NCBI RefSeq assembly: GCF_002218025.2
Contig: NZ_AP018681.1
Span: 124,001-188,000 of the forward strand
Origin: Vibrio casei
GTDB lineage: Bacteria; Pseudomonadota; Gammaproteobacteria; Enterobacterales; Vibrionaceae
Direction: 5' to 3'
Length of the DNA stretch: 64,000 bases
In this document: one piece after another, positions 47,080-60,133 of the stretch
Layout: each line of letters opens with the position of its first letter
Numbering within the stretch: the stretch's first letter is position 1
Position numbers and translations under genes: made by a program
Notes under the pieces: generated by a model
Seen by the model: only the letters and a program-made list of their open reading frames with translations
What the model was told of the DNA's origin: nothing
The model's database searches: none

Positions 47080-47870
47080 GATGATGTTCCTTGGCTAAAA
47101 CGACTGGCAAGCCAAGTCAGTACAAAGATAAATAAGAAATAGGTCATGACTAGAGCTGAGGTAAAATGTCCGCTCGTTTGACGCATATTGTAGAGGTAAA
47201 TCTGCATGGTTTCATAACGGGTTCCGACCAGAATGTTGGCAAACACAAATTCACCTAACAAAAAAGAAAATGAGATAAATAGAGAGGCGAGTAACCCTTT
47301 TTTCAAATTGGGTAGAATAACCAGTAAGAATGCTTTGAATGTACTTGCGCCAAGTAAATGAGCTGCATCCATTAAGTCGTGTAAATGAATAGCGCTAAAG
47401 TTGTTGGAAATGGCTCGGTACATAAATGGTAAAGCGATAGTGAAATAGGTACCAATTAAAATCCAAGGCGTACCTACTAAAGGAATGGCGCTGTCGGAAT
47501 ACAATTGCAGCAAGCCAACCGATGACACCACGGGAGGAACCGCAAAAGGCAACAAGATTAAAATATTCATGACTTTATCGAGTTTAGGGTAGTAATAAAA
47601 CACCACAAAAATAGTTGGTAGAATTAATACTACGCTGAGAACTAATGCGCTAATTCCTAATACTAAAGAGCGCCCGAATGCTGCGATAAATCGCTCGTCA
47701 GTGAGCAGTTTGATATACCAGTCGAACGTTAAGCCTCTGGGTAAAATAGTGGCACCCCAACTGGATGAAACAGAATAAAGCAGGGTCGCCAGTATCGGTA
47801 ATATCATGATGCCAACAATGCCATACACTATAAATTTATGGGAAAGTGGTGAGTGATTAGCCTTTTGCAT
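47076..47870 (-). CDS. ABC transporter permease (PhnV-like)
   Basis: A 264-residue inner-membrane permease with six helices and the ATPase-coupling EAA-type loop DAAHLLGASTFKAFLLVILP. Its length is like PhnV of the Salmonella 2-aminoethylphosphonate transporter. It overlaps the upstream permease gene by 14 bases and the downstream ATPase gene by four. Together the two permeases form the channel. Confidence 0.8.
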   Translation of the reverse strand: MQKANHSPLSHKFIVYGIVGIMILPILATLLYSVSSSWGATILPRGLTFDWYIKLLTDERFIAAFGRSLVLGISALVLSVVLILPTIFVVFYYYPKLDKVMNILILLPFAVPPVVSSVGLLQLYSDSAIPLVGTPWILIGTYFTIALPFMYRAISNNFSAIHLHDLMDAAHLLGASTFKAFLLVILPNLKKGLLASLFISFSFLLGEFVFANILVGTRYETMQIYLYNMRQTSGHFTSALVMTYFLFIFVLTWLASRFSQGTSS

Positions 47871-48762
47871 GATAGCTCCTTGAAATCAGCCATTGGTTAA
47901 TCAGAGTGATAAACGCAAGCAGTGCCAATAGCACGACTGAAATTGCTGCCGCTAAATTCGGTTCCAGAAATAAATCACCCGACACCAAACTCGCAATACG
48001 AATGGTGATCAAGTTGTAGTTACCACCAGTTAAAGCATAAACACTGGCGTAGGCTCCGATGGCATTGGCAATCAGGATGATTAAAGTACCGAGCAATGCT
48101 GGCGCTAATACAGGCAAGGCAATGTGGAACCAATATTGATAGGTTTTAGCCCCCAGTAGAGCCGCGGCTTCTTTCCAATCACTTTTTAAGCTATCAAAAG
48201 CAGGGTAGAGTAGCAGAATTGCTAGTGGGATTTGAAAATACACATAAATGGTGAGTAATCCCCATTTACCGTAGAGATTAAAGTCATCAATTAAGCCGTA
48301 TTTTTTTAGTAATAAAGTGAACGCGCCATTCACACCTAGAATAATGATGAATGCGAAAGCCAGTGGTACGCCTGAGAAATTACTGCTCATATTGGTGAAG
48401 GCAATGACGCCGTTACGAATTTTGTTATCAAGGTGCCGAAGTGAGGAAACCAATAGGGCGGCAATGAGCAAACCCAATATGCTCGACCAAGAGGAAAGCC
48501 AAATACTATTGCTAAAGCCTTGTAGCATAAATTTGGAATTCAGCACTTCATGGTAGTTATCTAACGACCATTCTCCATCGTAGATAAAGCTATTAATGAC
48601 AACCCAGATCATTGGCGCAATTTGGAATAAATAGAAAAACACCCCAAAAGGGATGAACCATAAAGCGGGTTTTAGATGCCCTAACCAAGTTAGGACGTAT
48701 GATTTTGTTTCTTTCATTTGATGGTTATCTTTGGTTTGTGACGTGATAGATGGATTATTCAT
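47857..48762 (-). CDS. ABC transporter permease (PhnU-like)
   Basis: A 301-residue permease with a 30-residue polar N-terminus, six helices and the coupling loop EAAALLGAKTYQYWFHIALP. It pairs with the 264-residue permease encoded next. Size and order fit PhnU. It starts 43 bases downstream of the phosphodiesterase-like gene. Confidence 0.8.
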   Translation of the reverse strand: MNNPSITSQTKDNHQMKETKSYVLTWLGHLKPALWFIPFGVFFYLFQIAPMIWVVINSFIYDGEWSLDNYHEVLNSKFMLQGFSNSIWLSSWSSILGLLIAALLVSSLRHLDNKIRNGVIAFTNMSSNFSGVPLAFAFIIILGVNGAFTLLLKKYGLIDDFNLYGKWGLLTIYVYFQIPLAILLLYPAFDSLKSDWKEAAALLGAKTYQYWFHIALPVLAPALLGTLIILIANAIGAYASVYALTGGNYNLITIRIASLVSGDLFLEPNLAAAISVVLLALLAFITLINQWLISRSYHAKG

Positions 48763-48805
48763 ATTCGGTCACTGTTTGTATTAAAACTGCTTATGTTCAT
48801 CCCCA

Positions 48806-49651
48806 TTATCCTTCTTGTGTGAGCAAGCTGCTTTCTGGAAACAGTTGTGGGAAATAGGGTTTGTTATGTTTAAGTCCAAGAAGTTGGCAAACACTGCCAC
48901 AGATTTCAGTTTGCTTGATCTCAACTGGAAGGACGCCACTGCTTTGATGTGAAAAAGCATCACCAATAACAAACAAAGGAACTTCTCGCTCCTCTGGTAA
49001 GATCCCACCATGAGATAAGTCGTTATTCATCCCGTGATCGCTCGTTACCATGACTTGATAGCCATCACTAATCCAAGCATCTATGTAGGTGGATAGATGA
49101 ATATCCGCTCCACGAGCACAATTACGGTATTGGCGAGAATCTAAGCCAAACTTATGACCTGTATCGTCAATATTCATTGGATGGATTAGTAGAAAATCCG
49201 GTTGATAAGTACGGCGTAAATACTCCGCATCCAGAAAGAGTGCTTCATCTGGGTAGTGATCCCAATGATAAAAGCAACCATGTTGAATATTCATCGATTC
49301 ATTATGAGTAAATCGATCGCGTACAGCATCATACGGAGCTTGGTTATACAGTTCACTTACCCAATGATAAGCGGCGGCGGCAGTCACTTTTCCTTGCTGT
49401 TTCGCTAGGCTGAAAATAGATTCATGATGAGATAAACGAACAATCTGATTATTTACAATTCCGCTATCTACAGGGCGAACACCGGTTAACAAACATTCAT
49501 ACAGTGGGCGAGACATAGAAGGAAGCTCGCTTTGTAATGGATATAACGTGGCTCGGTTCTGCTCAATTAAACCATTTAAATAGCCCATACAATCATGGGC
49601 TACTTGGTAATTGAGGCCATCGAGAACCACTAAGATGACCTTATTTTTCAT
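48806..49651 (-). CDS. Cytoplasmic alkaline-phosphatase-superfamily hydrolase (PhnA/NPP-like)
   Basis: 281 residues, no signal peptide. First metal Asp11 in VVLDGLNY; nucleophile region LPSMSRPLYECLLTG with Ser47 at the place where phosphonoacetate hydrolase PhnA and NPPs have Thr (PSFTNP in PhnA, from memory); metal ligands in NIDDTGHKFG (Asp162, His166), TSDHGMNND (Asp205, His206) and SHGG (His214). The domain is compact, as in PhnA. It should cleave a P-C or P-O bond in a substrate brought in by the ABC transporter encoded in the same operon. Ser instead of Thr as nucleophile would be an unusual variant. Substrate unknown. Confidence 0.75.
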   Translation of the reverse strand: MKNKVILVVLDGLNYQVAHDCMGYLNGLIEQNRATLYPLQSELPSMSRPLYECLLTGVRPVDSGIVNNQIVRLSHHESIFSLAKQQGKVTAAAAYHWVSELYNQAPYDAVRDRFTHNESMNIQHGCFYHWDHYPDEALFLDAEYLRRTYQPDFLLIHPMNIDDTGHKFGLDSRQYRNCARGADIHLSTYIDAWISDGYQVMVTSDHGMNNDLSHGGILPEEREVPLFVIGDAFSHQSSGVLPVEIKQTEICGSVCQLLGLKHNKPYFPQLFPESSLLTQEG

Positions 49652-49676
49652 AATATTTAACTTCTTTAATTGGGTA

Positions 49677-50729
49677 TTATTGTTGGTTAATTAACACTTC
49701 TTCTTGCCATTGACGGGGCAATTGACGAGCGGATTTTTCCCATGCAGCAAAGTCGCCTACAGGGTGAACGTTGCGGTATTGAGAGTTAGGCAGTAGCTTG
49801 TCTTGAATTGACTTCGGCAGTACGACATCGCTGCGAATAGGGCGGGCATAGCCTTCTGCAAGGTTGATTTGCCCTTTATCACTGAAGATGTATTCACGCG
49901 CTAGCTTCGCAGCGTTAGGGTTTTTTGCGTATTTATTGATGATGGTGGTGTAGCCCGAAATGACCGAACCATCTTGCGGAATGCTAACGGTAAAGCGGCT
50001 ACGTTCAATTTGGTCGCGGTAATTCAGTGCGTTGAAATCCCACATTATCGCGACTTCTACTTCGCCTTTTTCAAGATTGGCGACACCAGGATCGGTAAAC
50101 GATAAGCGGCCTTCTTTAGCTAGCTTGGCAAAAAATTCAATCGCAGGTTTCAAGTTTTTCTCATTGCCACCTTTTGCAAAAGCGGCGGCTAGAACGGCAT
50201 TGTTCGCTTGAGCGGCAACACCCACATCACCGACACTGACTTTGTAATCTCCTTTTAGTAGATCATCCCAAGTTTTCGGTGGGTTTTTAACAAGGTTATT
50301 ATTGGAAATAAACGCAATGGTACCGGTGTAAGCTAATGCCCAATGGCCTTCTTTATCTTTCGCCCAATCTGGAATGCTATCCCATGTAGTGGGTTTATAC
50401 GGTTGGGTCACGCCTTTTTTAACCGCAGTACGAGCGAATGCAAAACCGACATCACCGATATCCGCTGTTGCATTATTTTTTTCAGCTTCAAACTTTGCGA
50501 TTTCTTGCGCCGAACTCATGTCGGTATCTTGATGTTTTAAACCGTAGTTCTTGGCTAAATCTTGCCATGTGCCTTTCCAGTTGGCCCATGTGTCTGGCAT
50601 GCCAATACTGTAAACTTGGCCTTCTTTTTTCGCCGCTTCTACTAAAGGTTGAATAGATGAATTGTCGGCAAATGCATGTGCAGAAAATAATGCTGCAATT
50701 AACGTAGTGCTGGTTAGCAAGCGTTTCAT
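49677..50729 (-). CDS. Periplasmic substrate-binding protein of the ABC operon (PhnS/Fe3+-type family)
   Basis: 350 residues with a signal peptide (to about 21, HAFA/DN) and the extracellular-solute-binding family 1 fold. Segments IQPLVEAAKKEGQVYSIGMP, NNLVKNPPKTWDDLLKG and GYARPIRSDVVLP are typical of the Fe3+/2-aminoethylphosphonate cluster. There are no clustered Tyr ligands as in ferric-binding proteins, so an organic phosphorus compound is more likely than iron. First gene of the operon; a divergent UTRA regulator begins 212 bases away. Confidence 0.8.
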   Translation of the reverse strand: MKRLLTSTTLIAALFSAHAFADNSSIQPLVEAAKKEGQVYSIGMPDTWANWKGTWQDLAKNYGLKHQDTDMSSAQEIAKFEAEKNNATADIGDVGFAFARTAVKKGVTQPYKPTTWDSIPDWAKDKEGHWALAYTGTIAFISNNNLVKNPPKTWDDLLKGDYKVSVGDVGVAAQANNAVLAAAFAKGGNEKNLKPAIEFFAKLAKEGRLSFTDPGVANLEKGEVEVAIMWDFNALNYRDQIERSRFTVSIPQDGSVISGYTTIINKYAKNPNAAKLAREYIFSDKGQINLAEGYARPIRSDVVLPKSIQDKLLPNSQYRNVHPVGDFAAWEKSARQLPRQWQEEVLINQQ

Positions 50730-50861
50730 AAAGTCGATTCCTTTGGACTAGGTCAGTAAGTTCATTACGTATCCTAATGGCGAAATATGACGCTTTGTGG
50801 GCAGTTATCTTTCAATTTTTGGGTATTTTAATGGCAGTTTTATTTCAATTATTGATGTTTT

Positions 50862-50877
50862 AATCATCATGGTGATT
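50862..50877. promoter_or_regulatory. Dyad between the ABC operon and its regulator
   Basis: AATCATCATGGTGATT is an inverted repeat (AATCA/TGATT) in the divergent gap between 50730 and 50941. It is a candidate site for the GntR/UTRA regulator; the arms are short. Confidence 0.35.
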
Positions 50878-50941
50878 GTCATCTTGTTGTTATAAAAACG
50901 TTTTACCCTATCGAAATAAATGACTGGACTAGATCAAGATA

Positions 50942-51667
50942 ATGACGATAGCAATGGAAAGAGCCCCAACACGGTTAGCGATGATAAAGAACACGTTAAG
51001 AGAAAGAGTGGCTTCAGGGGTCATCGGGCATCGAAGTAAATTACCTTCAGAGCGTGAGCTAAGCGAATTATTCAATACGACAAGGATCACGATTAAAGAT
51101 GCTTTGATCTCATTGGAAACGGAAGGACTTATCTATCGTGAAGAAAGAAAGGGGTGGTATGTGTCACCTCCTCGGGTTCGTTATAATCCTTTATCTCGTA
51201 GTCATTTTGAAAAGATGGTGACCGAACAGCACCGCCAGGCTCGAACAGTGTTACTACAAGTAAAAACAGAAATTGCTAATGGGGAGCAGGCGAAAGCGCT
51301 TGGTATTGATTCTATTTGTCCAATCCATATTATTGAACGGTTACGCTATATTGATGATCGTGCTGTGTTGTTTGTTGAAAATTGCTTAAAAGTAGATTTG
51401 TTTCCCGAGATCTTAAAGTATGGCCTCACGACATCATTAACTCGTTTATTTACCGAACAATATGGTTACCATACACATCGTTCTCGATTCGAGGTAATCC
51501 CAACGTCTGCGCCCAAACATGTCGCAAAATCGTTAGGTTTGGTTGAAGGGCAACCCATCTTAAAAATCTGCCGTATCAACTATAAACAAGACGGAGAATT
51601 GATGGATTGCGAGTTTGAATATTGGCGACCAGATGCTGTGATGATCAGCATTGACAGCGAGGGGTAG
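50942..51667 (+). CDS. GntR/UTRA-family transcriptional regulator (PhnR/PhnF-like)
   Basis: 241 residues: GntR winged helix (about 10-75; SKLPSERELSELFNTTRITI) and a UTRA ligand-binding domain (about 90-235; ending CEFEYWRPDAVMI, the usual UTRA close). UTRA regulators bind small sugars, phosphonates or amino acids; PhnR of Salmonella controls the 2-aminoethylphosphonate genes and is of similar length. It is divergent from the seven-gene... ABC unit and is the probable repressor responding to the transported compound. The first ATG is used; a second Met is four codons in. Confidence 0.85.
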   Translation: MTIAMERAPTRLAMIKNTLRERVASGVIGHRSKLPSERELSELFNTTRITIKDALISLETEGLIYREERKGWYVSPPRVRYNPLSRSHFEKMVTEQHRQARTVLLQVKTEIANGEQAKALGIDSICPIHIIERLRYIDDRAVLFVENCLKVDLFPEILKYGLTTSLTRLFTEQYGYHTHRSRFEVIPTSAPKHVAKSLGLVEGQPILKICRINYKQDGELMDCEFEYWRPDAVMISIDSEG

Positions 51668-51684
51668 CTTCATGGGCGTACGGT

Positions 51685-51708
51685 ATAAATATAAATATAA
51701 ATATAAAT
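51685..51708. repeat. ATAAAT x4 microsatellite
   Basis: Four perfect copies of ATAAAT lie in the short gap between the UTRA regulator gene and the convergent GST gene. No function is suggested. Confidence 0.8.
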
Positions 51709-51716
51709 AGAAGGAT

Positions 51717-52364
51717 TTATACGTCTTCACCGGCCTCATCTTCAATCACAATATCAGTTTCTGTACTGGCCTCTTCTAACCAACGTTGGACGGCAGAACT
51801 GTTAAGGACTTTCAGCTGATACTCTCGTGCTTTATCGGAAAGTGGTATTTGATAAGTTTGGAAACGAAGTGCGATAGGTGTGTACATCGCATCAGTTATT
51901 GACCATTCTCCAAATAAAAAAGAATTAGAATATAGGCGCATTTGTTCTGACCATATCTCGTCAATACGCGCGACTTCTTTTTGTGCCGCTTCCGTTAATT
52001 GTACTCGGCGTGTTGCACGGCAGTTCATTGGCATTTCATTACGTACGGCGTTAAAGCCTGAATGCATTTCGCAAGCCAGAGATCGGGCTTTAGCTCGTTC
52101 AAGATGATCACTTGGCCATGCTTTTCCATTCAAGTACATATCATTAATATATTCTAAAATCGCCAGTGAATCCCATATTGTCGCTTTTCCATCAATTAAG
52201 GTGGGAACTTTGGCGGTGGGGGTTATGTTTTCTAATGTTCGATAGAACTTAGGCGTGAAAAGTTTTAGCTTGGTGATTTCGACATCTAGATTGTATTGTT
52301 TGAAAATTAGCCAGCCACGAAGCGACCAACTTGAGTAATTTTGGTTTCCTATATAGAGATGCAT
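51717..52364 (-). CDS. Glutathione S-transferase family protein
   Basis: 215 residues: N-terminal thioredoxin-like domain (about 1-78) starting LYIGNQNYSSWSLRGWL, with the Ser-rich active-site loop of the YfcF-like group, KVPTLIDG (cis-Pro) and WDSLAILEYI (Ser of the glutathione site); C-terminal helical domain (about 90-205). The acidic tail after 200 is unusual but short. It conjugates or reduces with glutathione; substrate unknown. It is divergent from a LysR regulator. Confidence 0.85.
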   Translation of the reverse strand: MHLYIGNQNYSSWSLRGWLIFKQYNLDVEITKLKLFTPKFYRTLENITPTAKVPTLIDGKATIWDSLAILEYINDMYLNGKAWPSDHLERAKARSLACEMHSGFNAVRNEMPMNCRATRRVQLTEAAQKEVARIDEIWSEQMRLYSNSFLFGEWSITDAMYTPIALRFQTYQIPLSDKAREYQLKVLNSSAVQRWLEEASTETDIVIEDEAGEDV

Positions 52365-52499
52365 ATCGATATCCTTATTGAGTATGAAAAATTTTAATCC
52401 GTTAATTGGAGTGTAGGGGATTGCTTGTTTTGTGACTAACGGATAGTTTTAATATCAGATATCAAAAATTGTGATGAATAAAAGTAGTGGGTAAATCAA

Positions 52500-53372
52500 A
52501 TGGATATTGATGCTCTAAGAAGTTTTTTAGCGTTTGCAGAAACTGGCAGTTTTACTCGAGCAGCAAAGCAGATTTGCCGCACTCAGTCAGCGTTTAGCGC
52601 ACAGATGAAGAAGCTAGAAGAGGAAACAGGAGCAGGTTTATTTGAAAAAAATGGCCGAAATCTTATTTTAAGTGAAGCGGGGTTGCAGCTAAGTGCCCAA
52701 GCAAAGCAGCTAATTACCTTACATGATAATACTCTGAACCAGTTAAAGCAGAACCAAGGTAAACGCTCATTACGCCTAGGGTGCCCTGAAGATTACAATG
52801 ATATTGTCTTACCTATTATTGTTGCAATAATAAAAGATGCCGATCCGCGTTGTTCTATTCACATATACAGTGAAACTAGTATGACGCTAAGAAAATGGCT
52901 AGATACAGATAAAATTGATGCGGCTATTCTAACTCGCCAGCCGAATACAGAAGAAGGTTATTGGCTAACCTCTGATCGAGGTGTCTGGATTGCGGCACCA
53001 GATTATCAATTATCTCAAAATAGTCCAATACCACTCGCTTTATTTCAAACGGACTGTAAATATCATGCCGCTGCTATTGATGGTTTAACTAAAAAGGGAA
53101 TCAGTTTTCAACTGTTGGCATGTTGTAATACGGCTTCTGCACAAAGAGCATTGGTTAAAAATGGATTAGCGATTGGGGCAATGGGGAAGTTAAGTATTGG
53201 AAACGAGTTAAGCATTATAGAAAATATGCCCTCACTACCAAATGTTGATATTGTTTTATCGGTATCAGCAAAAGTGCATCCATTGTTGAATTCTTGTTTT
53301 TTACAAAACTTAGAAGCAAACTTTAAAAAGAAAATGCCGATGGGTTCTCAACCCAACCAAGTCAATTCATAA
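52500..53372 (+). CDS. LysR-family transcriptional regulator
   Basis: A 290-residue LysR protein: DNA-binding domain MDIDALRSFLAFAETGSFTR and RTQSAFSAQMKKLEEETG, effector domain from about 90 (KRSLRLGCPEDYNDIVLP). It is divergent from the GST gene (135 bases) and probably regulates it. The next region is the rrn leader. Confidence 0.85.
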   Translation: MDIDALRSFLAFAETGSFTRAAKQICRTQSAFSAQMKKLEEETGAGLFEKNGRNLILSEAGLQLSAQAKQLITLHDNTLNQLKQNQGKRSLRLGCPEDYNDIVLPIIVAIIKDADPRCSIHIYSETSMTLRKWLDTDKIDAAILTRQPNTEEGYWLTSDRGVWIAAPDYQLSQNSPIPLALFQTDCKYHAAAIDGLTKKGISFQLLACCNTASAQRALVKNGLAIGAMGKLSIGNELSIIENMPSLPNVDIVLSVSAKVHPLLNSCFLQNLEANFKKKMPMGSQPNQVNS

Positions 53373-53547
53373 AGCATTTAGCATGCTTAGATCGATTTCT
53401 ATTGTTAATGATAAGGGTTTTCTGTTTCGAGTTAGATGAAAAATTTAGGTTAACTTTTATTTTTAGTTCGTAAAATGAACAAATAATGTATTTTTGAGTG
53501 AAAAATAAGCATTTAGTGTCTTTTTTTAAAATTATATAAATAAACAC

Positions 53548-53575
53548 TTGCTAATGATCTGAGCTGCCCTATAAT
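53548..53575 (+). promoter_or_regulatory. rRNA operon promoter
   Basis: TTGCTA (53548-53553), a 16-base spacer and TATAAT (53570-53575), followed by the GC-rich discriminator GCGCACCTC typical of stringently controlled rrn promoters. The 53373-53547 stretch upstream is very AT-rich like an UP element. Confidence 0.75.
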
Positions 53576-53643
53576 GCGCACCTCTTCAACGGAAAGCCGA
53601 AACGGTAACCGGGTTGTCTAAGTAGTAGATAGCGATGAAGAAA

Positions 53644-53659
53644 GCTCTTTAACAATTTA
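53644..53659 (+). promoter_or_regulatory. boxA antitermination element, rrn leader
   Basis: GCTCTTTAACAATTTA matches the rrn boxA consensus. Between it and the 16S gene (53660-53957) the leader carries inverted segments such as TTTCACTTTTTAAAGTGAAA, part of the processing stems. Confidence 0.8.
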
Positions 53660-53957
53660 AACCTATCAATCTGTGTGGGCACTCGTTGATGATAATCAAA
53701 ACAGTTTATTTTCACTTTTAAAAAGTGAAGGAAAATTTGGTATCAATGAACTGAGTGACCAAACGGCTATTAATAAGAACAGCTTTGAGCTTGTTTGATT
53801 TCACTTTTTAAAGTGAAAGTAATAATAGCGGCACAGTCAATTCATTATCATTTCCTGCTGGGAAATGATAATAAACTTTAAAGTTACTTTCTACCTCGGT
53901 AGAAATGAGTTTGAAGTCAGTAATCATTGAGCCGATGCGAAAGCATCAACAAAACTT

Positions 53958-55514
<1,557 letters not shown>

Positions 55515-55571
55515 CGAAAGATTTATTATTGATGAGTACCCACACAGATTGATTAGGTTTATAAAAGTTAA

Positions 55572-55647
55572 GGGGCTATAGCTCAGCTGGGAGAGCGCTT
55601 CGCTGGCAGCGAAGAGGTCTGCGGTTCGATCCCGCATAGCTCCACCA
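55572..55647 (+). tRNA. tRNA-Ala (anticodon GGC)
   Basis: 76 bases from GGGGCTATAGCTCAGC to the encoded CCA. The anticodon stem-loop CTTCG-CTGGCAG-CGAAG gives anticodon GGC (reads GCC and GCU). T-loop GGTTCGATCC. It is the only tRNA in the 16S-23S spacer. Confidence 0.95.
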
Positions 55648-55706
55648 TCTTTAAATGTTTTTACTAAGAATGTTTAAACATGGTTACCTCGAAAGAGGCT
55701 TAACTT

Positions 55707-55722
55707 GCTCTTTAACAATTTG
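55707..55722 (+). promoter_or_regulatory. boxA antitermination element, 16S-23S spacer
   Basis: GCTCTTTAACAATTTG, the second boxA of the operon. The rest of the spacer (55648-55954) contains 23S processing-stem sequence and no other gene. Confidence 0.8.
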
Positions 55723-55954
55723 GAAAGCTGACTAGATAAACATTTACTGTTTATCTTAATAAAAGTTCTCAAATCTTATTGCTTGCTTGCAAGTAATAAG
55801 TAACAACACACATTCAAGTGTCTTGTATTCTACAAACCAGTAATGGTTTGTTCTATTGAGTCCGGCAAATCGTTTATTTTGGATTACCCTCCAAAATAAA
55901 CAAAAACTAAACCTTATTTAGTTGAACATACATAAAGACCCTTTTGGGTTGTAT

Positions 55955-58843
<2,889 letters not shown>

Positions 58844-58979
58844 CAACACCTAAAGGGTTTTGGCTGGACTGAATAGAGTAAGAAATACGAATAGATACTT
58901 GAATGAGTGTGAGAACGAGTTAGAGATAACAGCAGCTTTCCGAATTAAGTTAAACGCTTATGCGTTTAACAAAAGAATT

Positions 58980-59099
58980 TGCTTGGCGACCATAGCGCTT
59001 TGGACCCACCTGATTCCATGCCGAACTCAGAAGTGAAACGAAGTAGCGCCGATGGTAGTGTGGGGTTTCCCCATGTGAGAGTAGGACATCGCCAGGCTT
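58980..59099 (+). rRNA. rrf: 5S ribosomal RNA
   Basis: Starts TGCTTGGCGACCATAGCG and ends ATCGCCAGGCTT, with the conserved CCGAACTCAGAAGTGAAAC. It follows 23S by about 135 bases of AT-rich spacer. No tRNA follows it. Confidence 0.95.
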
Positions 59100-59109
59100 G
59101 ATTTAAAAG

Positions 59110-59138
59110 AAACCGCTAATAATTAGCGGTTTTTTTTC
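59110..59138 (+). terminator. rrn operon terminator
   Basis: AAACCGCTAA pairs with TTAGCGGTTT and is followed by TTTTTT, the strongest terminator in the window. Confidence 0.85.
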
Positions 59139-59287
59139 GTCTGATGAAAATTTTTAATTATTTCATGCCCTAAACAAAAAATGTATTTATTTTAAGCAAT
59201 CTTTGTTTATTTTAGTTATTAATATATGGTTTATCGCCATGTATCTGCGTTATCATTATTTATCTATTCCTAATTTACATTGATCTT

Positions 59288-60133
59288 ATGTTACTTGAAG
59301 GCATTGAAACACTACTGGTTCTTAGTAATGAAAAGACCATGAGTCGTGTGGGGAGCCAACTTTATATTAGCCAGTCAGCAGTGAGTAAACGGATCGCTTT
59401 ACTTGAAAAAAAACTGGGTAAAAAGTTGATTGTTCCAGATGGTAGGCATGTTCGCTTAACCGCTGACGCGCAAGAACTGATTATGAATATTGGTCCGACG
59501 TTCCAAGAACTACAAGGACAGATATTTGATCAACATACTTTTCAAGATGACACATTAATCAATCTCGATTGCTCTGAAACTTTAGTGGCAGGCTATCTTA
59601 ATGGCATGATGGGAGAGTATTTAAAGCGAGATCCAGCAATTCGAATTAGCACACATCATACGCCAAGAATTGTAGAAAGAGTTCAATCGGGAAAAGCAAC
59701 GGTTGGCTTTTGTGCTGGACATATTTCAATGCTACATGGACTGAAAGCATTACATTTATGGGATGAACCATTTGTTATTGTGAGTAGGGATTCGATATAT
59801 GACCTACCTAAGCAACTGATAACGAATGATTTGTCAAACCCTGCTAACCGTTATCAATTGGATATTTTAAGTCAATTAGGAATTAATGCTTTAATGGAAA
59901 TGGATTCTTATACAGCCTCGGCTCAATTGGCTTTGGGAGGAGTAGCATCGGCGCTTGTGCCACTCTCTGTGATTAAAACGTTGAATATTGAGCCGAAGTA
60001 TTGTTTTAATTTTCCTGAGTTAGTACCGCTGTTTCGTCCTATCAATTTATGCTTACGCTCTAATACTCATAGGAATGAAAGAGTTAAAGCAATGATAGCA
60101 GCCATTGCTGATGTTGTTCCCACAAAAGCTTGA
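59288..60133 (+). CDS. LysR-family transcriptional regulator
   Basis: A 281-residue LysR protein with the DNA-binding domain MLLEGIETLLVLSNEKTMSR and YISQSAVSKRIALLEKKLGK and an effector domain from about 90. No strong ribosome binding site is seen before the ATG. Its last 50 bases overlap the 3' end of the convergent TauE/SafE gene, an unusually long overlap. Convergence rather than divergence makes its target uncertain, though the exporter is the nearest candidate. Confidence 0.8.
   Translation: MLLEGIETLLVLSNEKTMSRVGSQLYISQSAVSKRIALLEKKLGKKLIVPDGRHVRLTADAQELIMNIGPTFQELQGQIFDQHTFQDDTLINLDCSETLVAGYLNGMMGEYLKRDPAIRISTHHTPRIVERVQSGKATVGFCAGHISMLHGLKALHLWDEPFVIVSRDSIYDLPKQLITNDLSNPANRYQLDILSQLGINALMEMDSYTASAQLALGGVASALVPLSVIKTLNIEPKYCFNFPELVPLFRPINLCLRSNTHRNERVKAMIAAIADVVPTKA

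Noticed and set aside
49677..50729. Ferric iron transporter assignment for the ABC operon
   Set aside because: The binding protein shows no obvious tyrosine iron site, and the operon contains a phosphodiesterase-like enzyme and a HAD phosphatase, fitting phosphorus compounds better.
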